Below are positions 44,871 through 57,040 of a stretch of DNA of 64,000 bases, in pieces; position 1 is the stretch's first letter, and every line of letters starts with the position of its first letter. Location of the stretch: NCBI RefSeq assembly GCF_949987535.1, contig NC_080067.1, positions 45,010,910-45,074,909 of the forward strand. The letters run 5' to 3'. Source of the DNA: Balaenoptera acutorostrata (taxonomy: Eukaryota > Chordata > Mammalia > Artiodactyla > Balaenopteridae). The notes under the pieces are model-generated. The model did no database searches and was not told where the DNA came from. It worked only from the letters and a program-made list of their open reading frames with translations. The translations under genes were made by a program, and so were the position numbers.

Positions 44871-45251
44871 ACAGGTGAGAGGGAGAGAGAGATAACGTAT
44901 TATCAGAAGTTTAAACACAAAAGAAAGATGCAAGATTATGACAAGTCAGTCAATGACATGTTTGGGATGGGCCCAGCAGTCAAGTCAGAATCGTAAATAT
45001 GCAGTACCGTGTCACAAACCTTTTTGAATCAGCTCGTCTTTGTCTTTTGTATAAGAAGAGAGGGCAAGAAGTAGGGTCAGAATCTACCTATAGCTTAACC
45101 AGACCATTTAAAACTCCCTAGGTGACCTAGCATGGGGAAAAGAATTTGAGAGCTCATAAGTCTCAGAATTGTTTATATTGTCAGTGGGGTAAATAAAAAG
45201 CAGACATAATTCTCTATTTCGAAACCTATTCAGGGGCTGTATGGATTGAAC
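44871..45251. other. Unassigned DNA
   Basis: Nothing recognised. Confidence 0.4.
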
Positions 45252-46255
45252 CTTTTTATTAGTTTTCTATTTCTGCTGTAATGAATAATTATAAACTTAG
45301 TAGCTTAAAACAACACAAATTTATTATCTTACAGACCTGATGGTCAGAATGTTTCAGGAAAAATGAGGCATGAGAGGAGGGTCATGCCCCAGGTCTTGAG
45401 TGAGTCCCTGGGACAGGCTGCCAAGTGAGAGTCCTTGGCTTCATGCAGGAAAGAATTCAAGAGCGAGCCATAGTAAAGTGAAAGCAGGTTTATTTAGAAA
45501 GATACACACTCCATAGACAGAATGAGGTGCATCTCAGAAAGTAAGAGTGGCCCCAAAATATGGGGTATTTAGTTTTTATGGGCTGGGTAATTTCTTAGGC
45601 TAATGAGTGGGAGGAGTATTCCAACTATTTTGGGAAGGGGGTGGAGATTTCTAGGAATTGGGTCACTGCCCACGTTTTGGCCTTTTATGGTTGGCCTTGG
45701 CACCTTTGGGTGTGTCATTTAGCATATGCTAATGTTTTACAATAAGCACATAACGAGGCTTAAGGTCCACTGGGAGTCGAATCATCTGCCATCTTGGACC
45801 TAGTTGGTTCTAACCAGTTTATGTCGTGTCCTCAATGGCTATGTCATTCTTTGAAAGGTCGTGCCCTGCCCCCTTCCTGTCTCAAGAAGTCTGAAATAAG
45901 TGGGTTTCACTGGGCTAAAATCAAGTGTCTGGAAGCCTGCCTTCCTTCTGGAGACTCTAGAGGAGAGTGTGTCCCCACCTTCTAGAAATTGCCTGCATCC
46001 CTTGGCTCCTGCCCCCTTCCTCCGTCTTCAGTGCCAGCAGCATAGCATCTCTCTCTCTTACTCTGACTCTCCTGCCTTCCTCCTGTAAGGACCTGTGTGA
46101 TTACATTAGTCCACCTGGACAATCTAAGATAATCTCCCCAGCTCAGGATCCTTTTAATCACATCTGTACTGTCCCTTTTGCCATGTAAGGGAACATATTC
46201 ACAGGTTCCAGGAACATCGTTTGGGGTGGGGGGCATCATTCTGTCTACTACAACT
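45252..46255 (-). repeat. MLT1-like LTR (reverse) split by a solo LTR
   Basis: The left part (45252-45349) has GCTTAAAACAACACAAATTTATTATC and the right part (45889-46255) has GGGTTTCACTGGGCTAAAATCAAG, AATCTAAGATAATCTCCCC, CCCTTTTGCCATGTAAGG and a final ATCATTCTGTCTACTACA. Together these form one reversed copy of the family seen at 26985-27475, interrupted between 45350 and 45884. Confidence 0.7.
45350..45884 (-). mobile_element. Solitary ERV LTR (gammaretrovirus-like, artiodactyl type), reverse
   Basis: A 535-bp block starts with TG and ends with CA, and is flanked by the 4-bp duplication AGAA (45346-45349 and 45885-45888). Taking it out rejoins the surrounding MLT1-like repeat smoothly, confirming the edges. 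On the minus strand it contains AAATAAAC upstream of the 3' end, a plausible polyadenylation region. No retroviral coding DNA remains beside it, so it is a solo LTR left by recombination. Confidence 0.85.
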
Positions 46256-46645
46256 GTTAGTAATCTCTAAGAAAAACATGTGTAGCCAAAGGACACCCTC
46301 ATATGTTGTGTCTGGTTAAGGGCATTATAGAAAATAAAACCAAAGACTCAGATTAGCTTTTTTCAAACTTAGAATTTAAAAAGAAACTGATATTTATAAG
46401 AATTGTGTTGCAGGAAGGATGGATGGAAGTCTTCCTCAGTCAGAATCTTGGACCTACCCTATTTCAGTTCCATACACATCAAACTTACTGGCCTCCTGTA
46501 CATGAGAATAGCCTAAGACCCCCCTCTGAGCAGTGACCCGTGGTCAGAAAAGAGGACCACCTCTTGACATGCAAGAGAGACAAGACCATCTGATGCTTAG
46601 CAGAGGAGGTAAAGGTAAATTTGTAGTCATCAATTAGCAGACTTC
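46256..46645. other. Unassigned DNA
   Basis: Nothing recognised. Confidence 0.4.
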
Positions 46646-46660
46646 AAAAAGGTTATTTGA

Positions 46661-46893
46661 GGACTTCCCTGGTGATCCAGTGGGTAAGACCACATGCTCC
46701 CAATGCAGGGGGCCTGGGTTCGATCCCTGGTCGGGAAACTAGATCTCGCATGCATGCTGCAACTAAAGAGTTCGCGTGCGCAACTAAGAAGTCCACATGC
46801 CACAACTAAAGGATCCCGCATGCCACAATGAAGATCCTGCGTGCCACAACTAAGACCTGGTGCAGCCAAAATAAATAAATAATTTTTTTTTTT
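46661..46893 (+). mobile_element. CHR/Bov-tA type SINE
   Basis: It starts GGACTTCCCTGGTGATCCAG, has a box B GGTTCGATCCC, a middle of repeated CCACAACTAA-type phrases, and an AAATAAATAA tail with a T-run. The flanks repeat AAAAAGGTTATTTGA (46646-46660 and 46894-46908). It is diverged from the young subfamily. Confidence 0.95.
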
Positions 46894-46908
46894 AAAAAGG
46901 TTATTTGA

Positions 46909-47524
46909 AAAAGAGCCAATTCCAGATATTTTAAAAGGATCACAATGTTTTTCCAATACAGCTTTAAGGTTCTCTCCTTTGCTAGAGACTTTAATATTTT
47001 TCTTTTACCTGTATTGACTTGTATCCCTGTCATAATGATATGGGAGGGCTGGCCTCATTAGGATATACATGTAAGCTGACTTATATTTCTATATTTGAGA
47101 AGTGACTTCTGGTCTAAGCTAAAAAGACTTCTTTATAACTTCCACTTCACGTCAAAGTCTGAAATATTCTCCCGTTTCAGTCCCACTGGATGAGGCCCTG
47201 GAGGAGTGAAAGAGAAAGCCTAGTTAAATGGGATGCTTTCTTCTGCACTCAGCAGTGTCCCTGGAGAAGTTTGACAGGTTTCTCTTTGCCCTTTATGTTT
47301 TTTGAATTTTTTCTCTGTTGAGGCATGAACAAAACCTAATGGACAAGCAGTGAGCCTACAACGGGTCTGTTTCCATTCTTCCTATATCTCAGATTTCCAT
47401 GTCATGTGCTCCCTGATATTTCCTTTTGCACTCTCACATTGTCAGACTTTAAAAGGCAGCCTCTGCAGCAGGTTAAAAATGAGAGTAAGGTTATGGGACT
47501 GAGGTCAATGCACAGCTCTCCATG
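46909..47524. other. Unassigned DNA
   Basis: Nothing recognised. Confidence 0.4.
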
Positions 47525-47890
47525 GTCTCTGTTTTGGTCTGAATTTTGCACCACCGCCCCCCCAACCCCCCCCCAAAAAATTCCTGTGTTGAAGTCCTAA
47601 CCCCCAAGGTGACTGTGTTTGGAGCTAGGACCTTTAAAGAGGTAATTAATGTTAAATGAGGTCATTAGAGTGGGAGCCCTTATTCCAATAGGACTGGTGT
47701 CCTTATAAAAAGAGAAAGAAACACCAGGGAAGTGTACACACAGAGAAAAGTACATGTGAGGACACAGCAAGAGGAGAAGCCTCAGGAGAAACCAACCCTG
47801 TTGGGACATTGATCTTGAACTTGAGAAAATAAATTTTTGTTGGTTGTACCACCCCAGTCTACAGTATTTTGCCTTGGCTGCCCCAGAAAA
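47525..47890 (+). repeat. MLT1 MaLR LTR
   Basis: It has TTGAAGTCCTAACCCCCAAGG, ACCTTTAAAGAGGTAATTAATG, CCTTATAAAAAGAGAAAG, ACATGTGAGGACACAGCAAG, TTGATCTTGAAC and AATAAATTTTTGTTGG, the full MLT1 order. The C-rich run at 47550-47573 lies at its start. Confidence 0.8.
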
Positions 47891-48250
47891 CAAACACACT
47901 GTCTTCTTTCTAGTCATGGGCACTGGAAACACGTCAGATGGCGTCGGATGGTAGCTGCTGCATTGGCCTGGGTCCCAACCTCAGCACAACAAAGACACAG
48001 CGGCCCCACAGTACGTCTGTGATGAACATGGAACATGGGCAAAAACGTTAACTTTGTGGTTTTAGAACATTAAGATTTGGGGGCTGCATATCCTGGCTGC
48101 TGACTATAGTGGTTGTTATTTTCATCTTCAACATTGGAAAATGAAGCTGATAATTCTGATGACTTGCCCAAGTTCTTCTGTGTCCTGAACTAAAGCTTCC
48201 ATTTCTATACCAGGCTCCTTCCCCACCAGTTGTCATTTACATGTTTGGTT
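47891..48250. other. Unassigned DNA
   Basis: A weak reversed MIR-like stretch may lie at about 48110-48180. Nothing else recognised. Confidence 0.35.
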
Positions 48251-48830
48251 TGTAGGGGAGGGAAAAAAATCTTTTCCCTCTGCTCATCTTAGTTTCTCAG
48301 GCTTGGGCCTTGTATATTAGACTGACAAAAGACAGATTAACAAGAGAAAAACAAGTTGATTAGCATGTGCATTGCATATACACATAGGAGCAGTCAGTGA
48401 TGAGTAACTCAAAGGGACGGTTAAAACTTGGGCTTCATAGCATCTTAACAAAAGAACAATCAATTTTTAGAGAAGAGACAAGGCAGAGGAAAAGAACTTT
48501 GAGTTTCTAGGGCAGCAAACGGTGTGAAAATAATAAATGTACAAGGGAACTAATGGTAGATAAGTGTTAGTTTCAGCAAGATGTGTACTGTAGATTCCTC
48601 TGGTGGTCTCTGGGCTGATAAGGGTCTTGAATTGTCTCTGGGCATTAACTTCTGTCCTTCCTGGTGGAGAGGGAAGAGGAGGTACCTTTACAAATTTATG
48701 TCTTGCTTTAAGGCAAGCAGGAAAGGTCAGAGAGCTTTTCTAGTATCTGCTTCTTGTCAACTTTCAGCTCAATAATCAAAATGCCGAAGTGGCATATTTT
48801 GGGGTAACATATTGTGCTACCCTTCAAGTT
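48251..48830 (+). repeat. LTR-like repeat, copy 1 of an unnamed family
   Basis: It begins TGTAGGGGAGG, has ACTGACAAAAGACAGATTAAC and ends around GCCGAAGTGGCATATTTTGGGG plus CTACCCTTCA. The same landmarks occur in the same order and spacing at 50241-50822, so both are copies of one ~580-bp element. TG and CA ends fit an LTR. No target duplication found; orientation arbitrary. Confidence 0.5.
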
Positions 48831-49019
48831 CTTTCAGAATTTGAGAAACCTAATGATATGAAGAAAAAATCTGTTATGCAGAGAATAACAGTCAGGTTGC
48901 CAACATTTGAAAGGTAATTTAGAATAAGACAGCAGAGAGCAGGTAAATTAGGAAGTCAGAAACAACAACAACACCTGGCTTTTGTTTTTTTCAAATTTCA
49001 AACAGAAAATAACATTATT

Positions 49020-49225
49020 TATGGTCTTGGAGTTAGAACAGGCCTGAATTCAAATGCCTACTCTTCTGTGTAATCTTAGACAAGTACTTAACCTTTCAGA
49101 GTATTAGTTTCTTCCTCTTTAAAATGATGATGATTGAAATAGTCTCATAGGCTTTTGTGGGAGAATTTAGTTGTATCATAAATGTAAGGTCCCTGATGTG
49201 GAATAGGTGCTCCATAATCTCCAGG
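49020..49225 (+). repeat. MIR SINE
   Basis: TTGGAGTTAGAACAGGCCTG, TGTAATCTTAGACAAGTACTTAACC and a final TAGGTGCTCC place it as a diverged forward MIR. Confidence 0.7.
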
Positions 49226-49639
49226 CCCCTTTCCCCAGTACCACAGATGTTTAACAAGAGACCTGCAAGGGTTACATAATGCTTTTCTGAAAAGTTGTTC
49301 TTAAAATGGTCTGAGTCGTAGCCCTAGAATTCTGAAGGAAAAAGTCTGAAGGTGATTGTACCTGAGAGTTTTCCTACAGAGTGAAGTCATTATAAATTAC
49401 AGCAATTTTTTCTAAGTAGAGACAAACACTAGGGCTTTAAAAGGCACATAATGTTCTGCTCCCAGACTTCATGGAGATATGAATATAGAATGCCTGTCAG
49501 CTTTCTACTTGGTCCAGATTCTTCCAAATGGCAAAAGCCCTGCTGTCTCAGTCCCTTAAGCCAGAACAAAGTAGCTTTTAACAGAAGTTTCTACCCCATC
49601 CACTAGAGCCAGCCTCCCTGCCAAGGAGGTGACAGAGCC
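49226..49639. other. Unassigned DNA
   Basis: Nothing recognised. Confidence 0.4.
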
Positions 49640-51060
49640 CAAGAAAGAATTAAAAATAAAGAAATAATTTCTTTATTTTTGTTTCATGAATGGAATATGA
49701 AACTAGAAGACACATGAGTGAATAAGCACACGGATAGTGCCTTAAGAGAAAGAAAAAGTGGAAAAGAGAGAAATGCTTAAAATCAAAAATAAATGGAGGA
49801 GAAAGAAAGATTTGAGAGAATATGACAAATACTTAAGACATTCAAGACAGATCCAACATACTCAATCCCTAAAGAAGAAAATCAAGCAAGGGAACCAAAT
49901 AATAAAATTATAATTCATCAGGAAAACTTCCCTGAAATAAAAATAATTTGAAACTATATATTGAAAGAGGACCCTGTGTACCTGAAGTTAGCGATCCATA
50001 ATGACAAATACCAAGACATAGTCTAGTAAACTTTTTTAACTAAAAGGAAAAAGAAAAATAGCCATTGGATATCTAGGCGAGAAGAACATATGATTTACAA
50101 GGGAAAAAAGTTAGGTTATCATTGTATTTTTCATTAGGTCCAAAGAAAATGCAGTAACATATTTAAGAGACTCAAGTAAAGAAAATGTATGCCAAAGATT
50201 TTACATACTTGAAAGAAATCTTCCAAATATAAAGAGCACTGTAGGGGAGGAAAGACTTCCCTCTACCCTCCAAGTTTAATAGCTGAGGCTTGAAATAAAC
50301 TGACAACAGGTAGATTAACAGGATAAAAGTAACTAATACAATAAATAAGAATTTATTAAATTTTAATATTACATGCACAGGGGCATCACAGGAAAAAAAG
50401 TGAATACTCAAAAAGGCAGTGAGTTTTAAGAGTTTATATACCATCATAATAGGAGAAGGGGAGGGGAGATATAGGCAACTTATTGGAGAGCAAATGATTT
50501 TTAGGGAAGATGAATGGGCCCTTAGAAGAACAGGTGGGTGAGATGATAGTTTGTGACAAAGTTTGAATGTGGTGTGGACATCTCGTCTTCTCTCCTGTGA
50601 TGAGTCAATCTTCCCAGGTTGATAAAATTCCCAGAGATGAGATTTGTGACAATTGGGTTCCTTTTGGAGTATTTGTCTTTAGGCAGATAAGGGGAGTTCA
50701 GAGAAAGCCTCTCCCTACTTTTGGTATTTTTCAAGTGCCTTCATTTCAAAATAATCAGTATAAAAAAGCAGCATGTTTTGAGGTGGCATGTTCTGAAATT
50801 CTTCTGTACAAACTCTTATAGACATATAAGAACTTAGGGAATTTTTTCCTAAGAGGAATTTACTAGAGAAAAATCTTCAGACAACCAAACTGATTAGAGA
50901 GACATGAGCTGATGGAGTGGTGGTATGCATTAAACGTATACTTACTGAAAAATTAAGGTAAAAATAAGGATCAAAAAAGAGAGACTATAGTATACAATGG
51001 CTGTATGCAACAATGTAGATATAATAAAACTATTAAAAGAAAGAGAGGGATAAAAAAATG
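49640..51060 (+). repeat. Ancient L1 (L1M type) fragment, split by an LTR-like repeat
   Basis: The left part (to 50240) has ATCAGGAAAACTTCCCTGAAA, GACATAGTCTAGTAAACTTTTT and AGCCATTGGATATCTAGGC, typical of an old L1 ORF1. The right part (50823 onward) has GGAATTTACTAGAGAAAAATC and CAACCAAACTGATTAGAGAG, the region after it. The LTR-like repeat at 50241-50822 sits between. Confidence 0.6.
50241..50822 (+). repeat. LTR-like repeat, copy 2 of the unnamed family, nested in L1M
   Basis: It begins TGTAGGGGAGG and has AAATAAACTGACAAC, GTAGATTAACAGG and a 3' part with AGCATGTTTTGAGGTGGC. It corresponds to the element at 48251. It interrupts the ancient L1, so it is younger than that L1. Confidence 0.55.
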
Positions 51061-52309
51061 AGGATAACATATGTAAAAAATTTAACTGTTTTTGGTAATC
51101 ATAATGGGTGGTAGCAGTATTAGGAATGTTACATGTGTTAAGTTCTTATGTGTATAATGTAATTATGGAATGAGTAATTATGCAGTATTCTAATTCTATA
51201 ACCTCCTGTGTCCTTGAGAAGCAGGCTTTGGTGTGGGAGATGGAGATACAGACATTTATAAAAGAGGTTAAGTTAAAACTCTGCAGTCCTGAAATTGAAT
51301 TGGAGATCTCAGTATGAGTGCATGAGGTATTTTATTATATATCCTAGCTCTGTCTACTGAAAAGTTCTTAAAATAATGACCAGTGCAGTGATAATGAGCA
51401 TTCCTACTGCCCAGATGATGATATTAAAATACCATTTCCTACTATAAGAAACCAGGGCTTCTTGAAGAATTGGCTGATTCCTGGTTTGTGGCAGGAAATG
51501 TATAAGTCTGGATTATTTTGTGAGAGCAAATAGCCTGGAAGCTATCAGAGACTATAAGGGCTGTATCAGAAAGACTCAGGAGCCAATCTGAAGGGGTTCC
51601 CACTGCTCCAAAATGGAACAATTTGAGTTTTAATAATAATAAAAACAATAAGAATTAAAATACCTAGTATTTAATAATAAGGAAAAAGCCCATCAAATTT
51701 GTTTACATTCATGAATTCCTAGTGATGTTAAAAAAATAATTGGCCACCTTTGCAGGATGACAGAGAACCACTTCATCTTGAAAACTGCTAAAGGAAAATA
51801 ATCAAGATTTATCCTGCCTCTTCTATATCAATTTACTAGTGGGTAAGCAAATAGTACCCACTAGTAAATAAAGGAAATTTTCTTTACAAAATTATTTCAT
51901 ATAATAAATACAATAAAATTATATAATTAACACACAATCATTTTGCAACTCACTCCCCCAAATTAATGGATGTAGGCTAAGCACTGAGCTTCAGTGGTTG
52001 CTCTCATTGGAGATATAGAGACCATCAGACCCTTATGAGTCTCCTGATGAAAGGACACACCACCACCTAACTCTCTGCCAAAGGGATCAAACTAAAATAT
52101 GATCAAGCCTCTGGATCCAGCTGCATGCACAAATTCATCATGAGCATATAATTCAGTAAAATCCAGACTAGGAAACTCTACAGTTCAACTTGCCTGGGTT
52201 TTTCAACAAACATATTTTTAGAAAAAGAAAGAGATGGAAGGGGAATCTGTAAATTAAAAAAGAAAAAATTCAAGTACATATCAATTTTTTTTTAAATGGG
52301 AAAAATAAA
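51061..52309. other. Unassigned DNA, probably old repeats
   Basis: The stretch 51440-51620 (GGGCTTCTTGAAGAATTGGC, CCAATCTGAAGGGGTTCCCAC) and 51960-52210 resemble old mammalian dispersed repeats, but I cannot name them. No gene seen. Confidence 0.35.
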
Positions 52310-53445
52310 ATATTGGCAAGGATACAGAGAAATAGGCTAGTTCCTGTACCACTGGTGGGACTGTAAAACGGTACAGTCACTCTAGACAGCAGTTCAACAA
52401 TTTCTTCTAAAATTAAAAATGCACTAACCATATGACCCAGAAATTACATTCTTTGACATTTATCCCAGAGAAATAAAAAGTTATGTTTATACAAATAAAC
52501 ATGAATGCACATAGCAGCTTTATTCATCATAATAGCCAGAAATTGGAAACAACCTAAATGTTCTTCAACGAGTGACTGTTTAAACAAACTGTGATACATC
52601 CATACTGTGGAATACTACTCAGCAATAAGAAGGAACAATACTATTAATACACACAGCAACGTGAATAGACCTCAAGGAAATTATGTTATGTGATAAATAC
52701 TCTCAAAAAGTTACATGATTTTTGGATCCATTTGGGAGTATTCTTGGAAGGAATTATGGAAATGGAAAACAGATTACTAGTCAGAAGGGGTAGGCTTTGG
52801 GAGAGGAAGAGGTGGTTGTGGCTATAAAGGGGTAGCATAACAGAGCTTTGAGGTGATGTAGCAGTTCTGTATCTTGACTGTGGTGCTTGTTGCACAAAGC
52901 TACATACGTGATAAATATAGCATAGCGCTATAAACATATGCACACACAAATGAGTGAATATATAATTGATTAAATTCAAATAAGCTCTGTGAATTGTATC
53001 AATGTCAATTTCATGGTGCTCATAGTGTACAATAGTTATTCAAGATGCTAATATTGGAGGGAAAAGAGTGAAGGGCTTGGGACTTCCCTGGTGGCGCGGT
53101 GGTTAAGAATCCGCCTGTCAATGCAAGGGACACGGGTTCGAGCCCTGGTCCGGGAAGATCCCACATGCCGCGGAGCACCTAAGCCCGTGCACCACAACTA
53201 CTGAGCCTGCGCTCTAGAGCCCGCGAGCCACAACTACTGAAGCCTGCGCGCCTAGAGCCCGTGCTCTGCAACAAGAGAAGCCACCGCAATGAGAAAACAG
53301 CGTGCTGCAACGAAGACCCAGCGCAGCCAAAAATAAATAAATTCATAAAAAATGAAAAAGAGTGAAGGGCACATGGAACCACCCTGCACATTTTTTGCAA
53401 CTTCCTAAGAATCTATAATTATTTCTCAAAAAAATTTTAAAAATG
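52310..53445 (+). repeat. Ancient L1 (L1M type) 3' region, split by a SINE
   Basis: It has TGGCAAGGATACAGAGAAATAG, CATATGACCCAGAAATTACATTC, GCAGCTTTATTCATCATAATAGCC, TGGAATACTACTCAGCAATAAG and a 3' UTR with GTGGTTGTGGCTATAAAGGG, and it ends near 53445. The order matches the last part of ORF2 and the 3' UTR of the L1 family. The SINE at 53077 interrupts it. Confidence 0.8.
53077..53355 (+). mobile_element. CHR-type SINE in an ancient L1
   Basis: A full SINE with box A, box B (GGTTCGAGCCC) and an AAATAAATAA tail. The flanks repeat AAAAGAGTGAAGGGC (53062-53076 and 53356-53370). It keeps many CpGs, but its 3' part differs from the youngest subfamily, so it is of intermediate age. Confidence 0.95.
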
Positions 53446-55099
53446 GACAAGCTTAGACAATAGTAGTTAAGGATGCACAAGTGGGTGAGAAAACTCTAGT
53501 GAAATGTAAGGAGGTGGTTCCTGTACAAGCTGTGGTAAAAGTGGTTCTGGAGGGAGGGAGGGAGGGAGTTGTAATCAGGATGGGCACGTGAAGGGGCTTC
53601 TGACATGTCTGCAGAAGTTCTATTTCTTGACTTAGGAGATGGTGATAGTAATTTACGTAATAATAATTCACCAAACTCTATATTTTTTGTGACAGTGTTG
53701 TGTGTGTGGTGTGCACATACATGTATGTGTACATTCTCTGGACGTGCTTTTGTTTGTGGAGCAGAGGAGGAGGTGAACAGGGACCATTTAAGCACACACA
53801 GTAGATTGCTTTCAGCTAATACTAGACAGCTGCTGAAATCGGAAGTCTTAATGAACTGGCGTAACGTTCTTGGGTTTATGTCTTTACGTTAACAGGGAAA
53901 ACCTCCAAATGATCTAGGTTTAAGTAATGGGATGTATTCTGAATTGTTAAAATTAGACTGTTTTGGTAGCAATGAACATAGACAATACGATGCTTCACTT
54001 TGAGAATGCATGTTTTTAAAGATATCAGGAAATCCATAATTTTGGTGTGGTGCATTATAATCTAATGAATTTGCAATTATCATAAATTATTAAGCCACCA
54101 CAAAATTGTAGCTAATTGGATTCCAAGGCCTATTAAAGTTATAACCACTTACATTGATATTTTTTGAGACCTTCTTACAGAGTGAGCATCTTTATTATTT
54201 TGTGTGCAGAATCAGGGTGGGGAGTGGAAAAGCAGGACTGTTTTCCTTCAAGGGAATGTCCCAGAATGCATTTTCCCTGCTCACCTTGCATCTTGGGTAA
54301 ATGCTAGGGTGTATGATAATGGCCTTTAAATGTGACGTTGTGGGTTCCTTGGCTGTCTCCCCACCTTAGCACTTCAGAGCTGCTTGATTGCAGAGAATGA
54401 CCAAGTCCAGAGTGGACTCTAAACCAGTGCTGACTGGATGGAGCCTATTGTGTGCGTCAGGTTTTTCTCAAAGATTCTGGCTGGGAGCATTCCTCAGAGA
54501 AGATTCTGCCAGACTTCCACATGGCAAAGGAGAAATGTTTACCCAAAGGGTATGGTGTAAATGTTTTATCAAAGAAGGAATGCATTTTCAGAAGAGCTTT
54601 CCAACATAGGTGGGGACATGGAAGTTACAAAGCAGGTGTGTATGAAGTCCAGGAACACAGTCATTGCAGAATTCAGGATGAGATCCTCAATTTGAAGATT
54701 TTACAGATATTGAGAGTGATGATTTCATATTGAATAGGGAGAGCCGAGTGATAGTCAGTTAAGGCAATTTAACGTGAAGAGGGAGAAGAGAGAGACGAGC
54801 AGTCTGGTCACCAGGCTGGGGATGGGAGCTTCAGTGAGCTGCACAGGAGAGCTAATACCACTCATGGGTTTAGCAATCCCGACGCATTCCATGTGTTCCA
54901 ATCATTTATTTTTCTTTTTTCTTTTTTTTTAATTTATTTTTTCTTTTTTGTTCCATTAAGTTCTTATTCTCTCTCCTCTCTTCTTTCTCATCTTTCACCT
55001 TTAGAAAACCACTCATTTTTGCCCCTGTGTATTTCCTCTTGGTTTTTAGATGACAGTGTCACTGTGTCTTGAGTACACAGAGATTATATGTCTAAAAGA
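53446..55099. other. Unassigned DNA
   Basis: No gene or clear repeat. There is a (GGGA)n run near 53550-53570 and a T-rich tract at 54905-54950. Confidence 0.4.
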
Positions 55100-55114
55100 T
55101 GTAATAGTAGTTTT

Positions 55115-55421
55115 TTTTTTTAATAAATTTACTTATTTATTTTATTTTTGGCTGCATTGGGACTTCGTTGCGGTGCGCGGGCTTCTCACTGCGGTGGCCT
55201 CTCTTGTTGCGGAGCACCGGCTCTAGGCGATTGGGCTTCAGTAGATATGGCACGTAGGCTCAGTAGTTGTGGCTCACGGGCTCTAGAACACAGGCTCAGT
55301 AGATGTGGTGCACAGGCTTAGTTGCTCCGTGGCATGTGGGATCTTCCCGGACCAGGGCTCGAACCCACGTCCCCTGCGTTGGCAGGTGGATTCTCAACCA
55401 CTGTGCCACCAGGGAAGCCCT
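55115..55421 (-). mobile_element. CHR-type SINE (reverse)
   Basis: A reversed SINE with a T-rich tail at the left and GGGAAGCCC at the right. The flanks repeat TGTAATAGTAGTTTT (55100-55114 and 55422-55436). Confidence 0.95.
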
Positions 55422-55436
55422 TGTAATAGTAGTTTT

Positions 55437-56289
55437 AATAACAGACAGCTCAGCTGAAGTTTAATTTCCTCTTTGGGATGTTGGCGTTCTTTCCGAACAT
55501 TCTGCTATAGCTGTTTGAAGGAAAAATATCAATTATGACCTACCTCAGTTTAGAATAAATTACTCCTTATCGAGTTGTTCACCTACTTGTTATGAAGCAA
55601 TTTGGGCAATCACTAAAATCGTGACATGTAATGGTTTAAATATAAGAGGAATTTTCATGTATGAACAGAATAAAGTCATCTCATTGGGAATTTCTTTTCG
55701 TTTTGAAAAGTAATGCTCTCTTTATTTGTCCTTCTGTGATATTTGCCCTTCCATATGGGTTTCTCTATTCAAGAAAATTAATGCTTGATTTAGAATGGAT
55801 AACCTATAGAAGGAAGCTTTATTCTTCTGCATGATCTGCCTTTGGTGTTACTAGACTCAATTGTTAGTAGGTTATAAGATGCAAGGAGTAACTAGGCATT
55901 CTTACTTGTAATGGTGTCATGGCTTATCCCATGACAAAGCAGATTTGGACACACTGTCTTCTGTTCTCCTGTCTGCCTGCCTTGTCTCTATCCCCCTCAA
56001 TCCATGTCATTCTTATGGAATAAGCCCCTCATCTGTACCTTAGCACTTTGGTGCCATTTTCGTCACCCTCTGCACATTCTGCACACAGGCACACCATTCT
56101 AGTCGGCCAGTAGGGGCAAGTGCCCCAGCATAAGCACATGGATGACCCACTCACTGCCTTTTCTTGGCCCTCTTAGGATACCATTGTTCAGGCTCTAACA
56201 TCACACACACAAGAGTCAGGCTTATTTGACTGATCTGCATTCTGTCCTGAATGTCAAAATGTTTAAAACAGTTTTTGAATAAAAACAGT
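55437..56289. other. Unassigned DNA
   Basis: Nothing recognised. Confidence 0.4.
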
Positions 56290-56490
56290 CTTAGACAACT
56301 CCTTGACCACTTAAAACTCATCTTTCCTCCCCTGGTATTTTGGGCCTTTCAAGGGGCGGGAGGACAGGGCTTTATCTACTTGTTTTCTCCCCGGCCCCCA
56401 TTGTATCCTCATGCCTAGCATAGTGCCTAACACTTACAATTATATTTTTATTAAATAATGAGTGAAACCATGAATAAATGACGAAAGGAA
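56290..56490 (+). repeat. L2 3' end
   Basis: GGACAGGGCTTTATCTAC, CATGCCTAGCATAGTGCCTAAC and AATGAGTGAAACCATGAATAAATG follow the L2 3' terminus. Confidence 0.65.
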
Positions 56491-56605
56491 AGCTTGCTGA
56501 CTTGAGGCGCTTCTTCTTCAGGTTCTTTCTCAAGTTCTGTTTTCATATGCTTTCACTGTTGTGGCCTCCATTTAACCCCTAAGTATCTCTTTCTTCTTTT
56601 TTTTT

Positions 56606-56930
56606 TTTTTTTTTAACATGTTTATTGGAATATAATTGCTTTACAATGGTGTGTTAGTTTCTGCTGTATAACAAAGTGAATCAGCTGTACATATACATAC
56701 ATCCGCATATCTCCTCCCTCTTGCGGCTCCCTCCCACCCTCCCTATCCCACCCCTCTAGGTGAACACAAAGCACCGAGCTGATCTCCCTGTGCTATGCGG
56801 CTGCTTCCCACTAGCTACCTATTTTACATTTAGTAGTGTATATATGTCCATGCCACTCTCTCACCTCATCCCAGCCTACCCTTCCCCCTCCCCATGTCCT
56901 CAAGTCCATTCTCTGTGTCTGCGTCTTTTA
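56606..56930 (-). mobile_element. 5'-truncated L1 3' end (reverse)
   Basis: The reversed 3' UTR of the L1 family: a T-run, then TACAATGGTGTGTTAGTTTCTGC, GAGCTGATCTCCCTGTGCTA and TCAAGTCCATTCTC. It corresponds to the region of the young L1 from about 26120 to the end. Confidence 0.92.
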
Positions 56931-57040
56931 ATGAATATTTATTGAATATTCCTCTTAACACTCAAGTTATTGCTGTGTGCCCAGAATTATGCTGGGTGCT
57001 AAATTTATCATATTGATGTACCCATGAGATCATAATCTAG
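56931..57040 (-). repeat. L2-like fragment (reverse)
   Basis: ATGAATATTTATTGAATATTCC followed by GTGCCCAGAATTATGCTGGGTGC resembles the reversed L2 end. Confidence 0.4.

Noticed and set aside
48251..50822. A single provirus bounded by two LTRs
   Set aside because: The DNA between the two LTR-like copies holds a MIR and an ancient L1 that continues beyond the second copy, with no retroviral genes.
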